Under the pieces are notes generated by a model, which was not told the origin of the DNA, did no database searches, and saw only the letters and a program-made list of their open reading frames with translations. Shown here one piece after another: positions 50,595 through 52,380 of a DNA stretch of 52,380 nucleotides (positions are counted from its first letter, which is position 1; the number at the start of each line of letters is the position of its first letter). The DNA is from Planctomycetota bacterium (GTDB lineage: Bacteria > Planctomycetota > UBA1135), in the NCBI GenBank assembly GCA_024229395.1, contig JAAESM010000006.1, forward strand, positions 1 through 52,380, given 5' to 3'. Made by a program: the position numbers and the translations under genes.

Positions 50595-52286
50595 TTAATA
50601 CCCCGGCGCGCGCCACACTTCCGCGCCTTGGAAAACGGTCTGCAAAACCTGGGTTTGGCCCAGGGTCGACGGCGCAATTTGGAAGATATTGCGGTCCAAG
50701 ACGAGGTAATCCGCAGACTTTCCAACCTCTAGGGAACCCGCCACATCCTCTAGACGCATCAAATATGCAGGCTCGATGGTGTATGCCCGGACTGCCGCCG
50801 CCACATTCGGCAGGCTCTGAGGCCCGCGATTGAGGGCGTTTTCCATGCCGACGAAGGGCGAGAAAGAACCCACGTCGTAATCGCTGCTCAAAACTAGGTG
50901 GGCATCGGTTTCCCACAGGTCCTTCAAGGGCAAGGAGCGTTCGGCTACTCGATGCGCACCCAGAAGGATTTTTAGTTCCTCATTGTGGCCCGGCAGAACG
51001 AATGGCGACGACATCTGGAAATCGGCAATCACTCCCAGCTGCGCGAACCGCGGCACATCGCTTGGCGCCACTAACTCCAGGTGCGTGACATGATGCCGAC
51101 GTGGCGGCAGGTGCGGATTCGCAAGTTGCGCGGCTTCGACGGCGTTGAGACTTTCGCGTGCACCGCGATCACCAATCGCGTGAATGTGGAAATCAAAACC
51201 GACCTGCTCGAGCTCGTTGATGTAGCGGTTCAGACGCGGCGCTTCGAAGTAGTTCAAGCCGAGCGGACCGGCAAGCTGCAAGTGTCGATAGGGATCGAGG
51301 ATCGCGGCGGTGGTCATGTTGAGGATGCCGTCGGAATAGATCTTGATCTGCGAGATGTGCAGCAGCGATTGCGGGTCGCGTTCGTACATCGCACTGAGCT
51401 GTGCGATTTGTGCGTTGTCGTTCAGATAGGGGTAAGCCCACAGGCCGAGCACGGTTCGCGCAGTCATGACACCGCGCTGCTCTGCATTCTTGTATGCATC
51501 AATGTAGCCGCGTTTCCAAAAAGCGCGGGCGTCGGCGATCGCGGTGATGCCATTGCGCGCGGCATGCTTATAGCCAATGCGCAAGGCGACCTTGTTCAAG
51601 CGATCGAGTGCGGCGCTACGCTCCATGGCCAAGTCCATCACGTATTCGCCTGCGCCATCGAGCAAGATTCCGTTCGGTCGACCCCACCAATCCTTCATGA
51701 TCACGCCGCCAGGCGGGTTGGGCGTAAACCGATCGATGCCAGCTGCTCGCAGCGCTTCGCTGTTGACCCACATCGCATGCGAAGTCTCCTCCATGATGAT
51801 GGCAGGGTCGTTGGGCACGGCGTCATCAAGAATGTCGACCGGCCGGCGCGCGAAGTGGAATTGGCCGATCAGCACGTCGAGCATCGAGAAGCCCCAGCCG
51901 ATGACCCAGTCCGTGCCAATCTGATTCGGAGCCTGCGCCTGAATCGTTGGGATGTAGCTTTCCAGCGAATGCCCCGATTCCAGGATCACGGTGCCAGTCG
52001 CGGGGTGATGGGCCTCCAACAGGTGCACGTGGCTATCGCCGATGCCCGGCATGATCATGCGCCCTTGCACATGGACCATCTCCGTCTGTGCGCCTTGATA
52101 AGCCGCGGCCCCGGCATTGCTTCCTACATAGAGAATCTGACCATCCTTGATTGCCATGGCGGTGGCCCAAGGTTGCGCGTCGTCCACGGTGTAGATGGCG
52201 GCGTGATGAACGATTCGGTCGGCCTCCGGAAGCGGAGCCGTGGGTGCAATCTGCGCTAACAGCAGTGGAAGGAATAACGAAAGCAT
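50595..52286 (-). CDS. Exported YtcJ-like amidohydrolase
   Basis: A metal-dependent amidohydrolase of 563 residues. Signal peptide MLSLFLPLLLAQIAPTAP is short and lacks a basic residue. Metal and substrate motifs: MPGIGDSHVHLLEA (HxH), FHIHAIGDRGARESL, HHVTHLELV and VLSSDYDVG. The C-terminal AGSLEVGKSADYLVLDRN completes the amidohydrolase barrel. Substrates of this branch (imidases, exo-amidases) are mostly undefined. An in-frame stop lies three codons upstream, so this or a later codon is the start. Confidence 0.88.
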   Translation of the reverse strand: MLSLFLPLLLAQIAPTAPLPEADRIVHHAAIYTVDDAQPWATAMAIKDGQILYVGSNAGAAAYQGAQTEMVHVQGRMIMPGIGDSHVHLLEAHHPATGTVILESGHSLESYIPTIQAQAPNQIGTDWVIGWGFSMLDVLIGQFHFARRPVDILDDAVPNDPAIIMEETSHAMWVNSEALRAAGIDRFTPNPPGGVIMKDWWGRPNGILLDGAGEYVMDLAMERSAALDRLNKVALRIGYKHAARNGITAIADARAFWKRGYIDAYKNAEQRGVMTARTVLGLWAYPYLNDNAQIAQLSAMYERDPQSLLHISQIKIYSDGILNMTTAAILDPYRHLQLAGPLGLNYFEAPRLNRYINELEQVGFDFHIHAIGDRGARESLNAVEAAQLANPHLPPRRHHVTHLELVAPSDVPRFAQLGVIADFQMSSPFVLPGHNEELKILLGAHRVAERSLPLKDLWETDAHLVLSSDYDVGSFSPFVGMENALNRGPQSLPNVAAAVRAYTIEPAYLMRLEDVAGSLEVGKSADYLVLDRNIFQIAPSTLGQTQVLQTVFQGAEVWRAPGY

Positions 52287-52297
52287 GCCTCCATGCT
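52282..52297 (-). promoter_or_regulatory. Hairpin around the amidohydrolase start codon
   Basis: AGCATG-CCTC-CATGCT is a perfect 6-bp stem with a 4-base loop. On the minus strand the ribosome site (GGAGG) is in the loop and the initiating ATG is in the right arm, only one base further on. Such a structure could limit initiation; the very short spacing also makes the start uncertain. Confidence 0.4.
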
Positions 52298-52380
52298 AGG
52301 CCATGAATGTTTCATGGATATTTCGAAACCGCGAATAGAACATGATTGCTGAATGAATCCAATCAAGAGATTAATTGGAA

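Noticed and set aside
51081..52259. Plus-strand 392-codon frame opposite the amidohydrolase
   Set aside because: Long only because stops are rare on the complement of this codon usage; no signal or domain.
1..52380. Mobile elements, CRISPR arrays, tRNA and rRNA genes
   Set aside because: No transposase or integrase domains, regularly spaced repeats, cloverleaf-like segments with CCA-adjacent T-loops, or rRNA stretches were found by reading; a covariance-model scan would be needed to exclude small RNAs.

Overview
The window is a gene-dense, moderately GC-rich bacterial chromosome segment with no rRNA, tRNA, CRISPR array, prophage or insertion sequence that I can recognise. Diderm features (lipoprotein signals, type B succinate dehydrogenase, many secreted proteins), two secreted FG-GAP propeller proteins, sulfatase-fold enzymes and a leftover N-terminus typical of planctomycete Ser/Thr kinases suggest a marine, Planctomycetota-like heterotroph. 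That placement is inference; no marker gene fixes it.

Layout: 1-2038 proton-translocating transhydrogenase (three-subunit type, minus strand). 2126-3673 rRNA/tRNA-type methyltransferase and pseudouridine synthase (plus), running 200 bp into the 3' end of a convergent alpha/beta hydrolase. 4650-8628 FAD oxidoreductase and MaeB malic enzyme. 8705-10393 secreted seven-repeat FG-GAP protein. 10529-11518 CysQ-type nucleotidase. 11609-18407 a cell-envelope locus: two sulfatase-fold enzymes with threonine where the catalytic Cys/Ser should be, one of them fused to a GT39-like membrane domain, and a divergent secreted DUF3604/PHP protein. 18344-21718 OFA-family transporter, SDR enzyme, half-size EamA transporter, an unknown protein. 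21800-24052 aconitase. 24217-25805 a patch of gene debris around an intact acetyltransferase. 25824-29166 serB / class V aminotransferase / serA, a complete phosphorylated serine pathway in one operon. 29262-33138 a three-subunit molybdenum hydroxylase whose FAD subunit carries the four-cysteine loop of 4-hydroxybenzoyl-CoA reductase. 33180-36302 secreted FG-GAP/clan GH-A hydrolase. 36417-39499 SatD-like regulator, Cys-rich lipoprotein, Dus, GloA, SDR. 39620-43353 secretion and proteolysis: metzincin protease, SurA-like lipoprotein, S46 dipeptidyl peptidase. 43357-45169 TetR regulator divergent from a DUF418 membrane protein with a candidate operator between them. 45209-46997 acetyltransferase broken by one stop codon, CYTH protein, unknown membrane protein. 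47054-50438 sdhCAB. 50595-52286 secreted YtcJ-like amidohydrolase.

Together the core genes describe respiratory heterotrophy: aconitase and succinate dehydrogenase in the TCA cycle, MaeB and transhydrogenase supplying NADPH, and an exported set of peptidases, a glycosidase and sulfatase-fold enzymes for polymer use or envelope building. The strongest candidates for something new are the Thr-type sulfatase-fold/GT39 fusion locus and the HCR-like molybdoenzyme without other aromatic genes. The only stretch over 300 bp without an intact gene is 24053-24890, which holds the two gene remnants described below.
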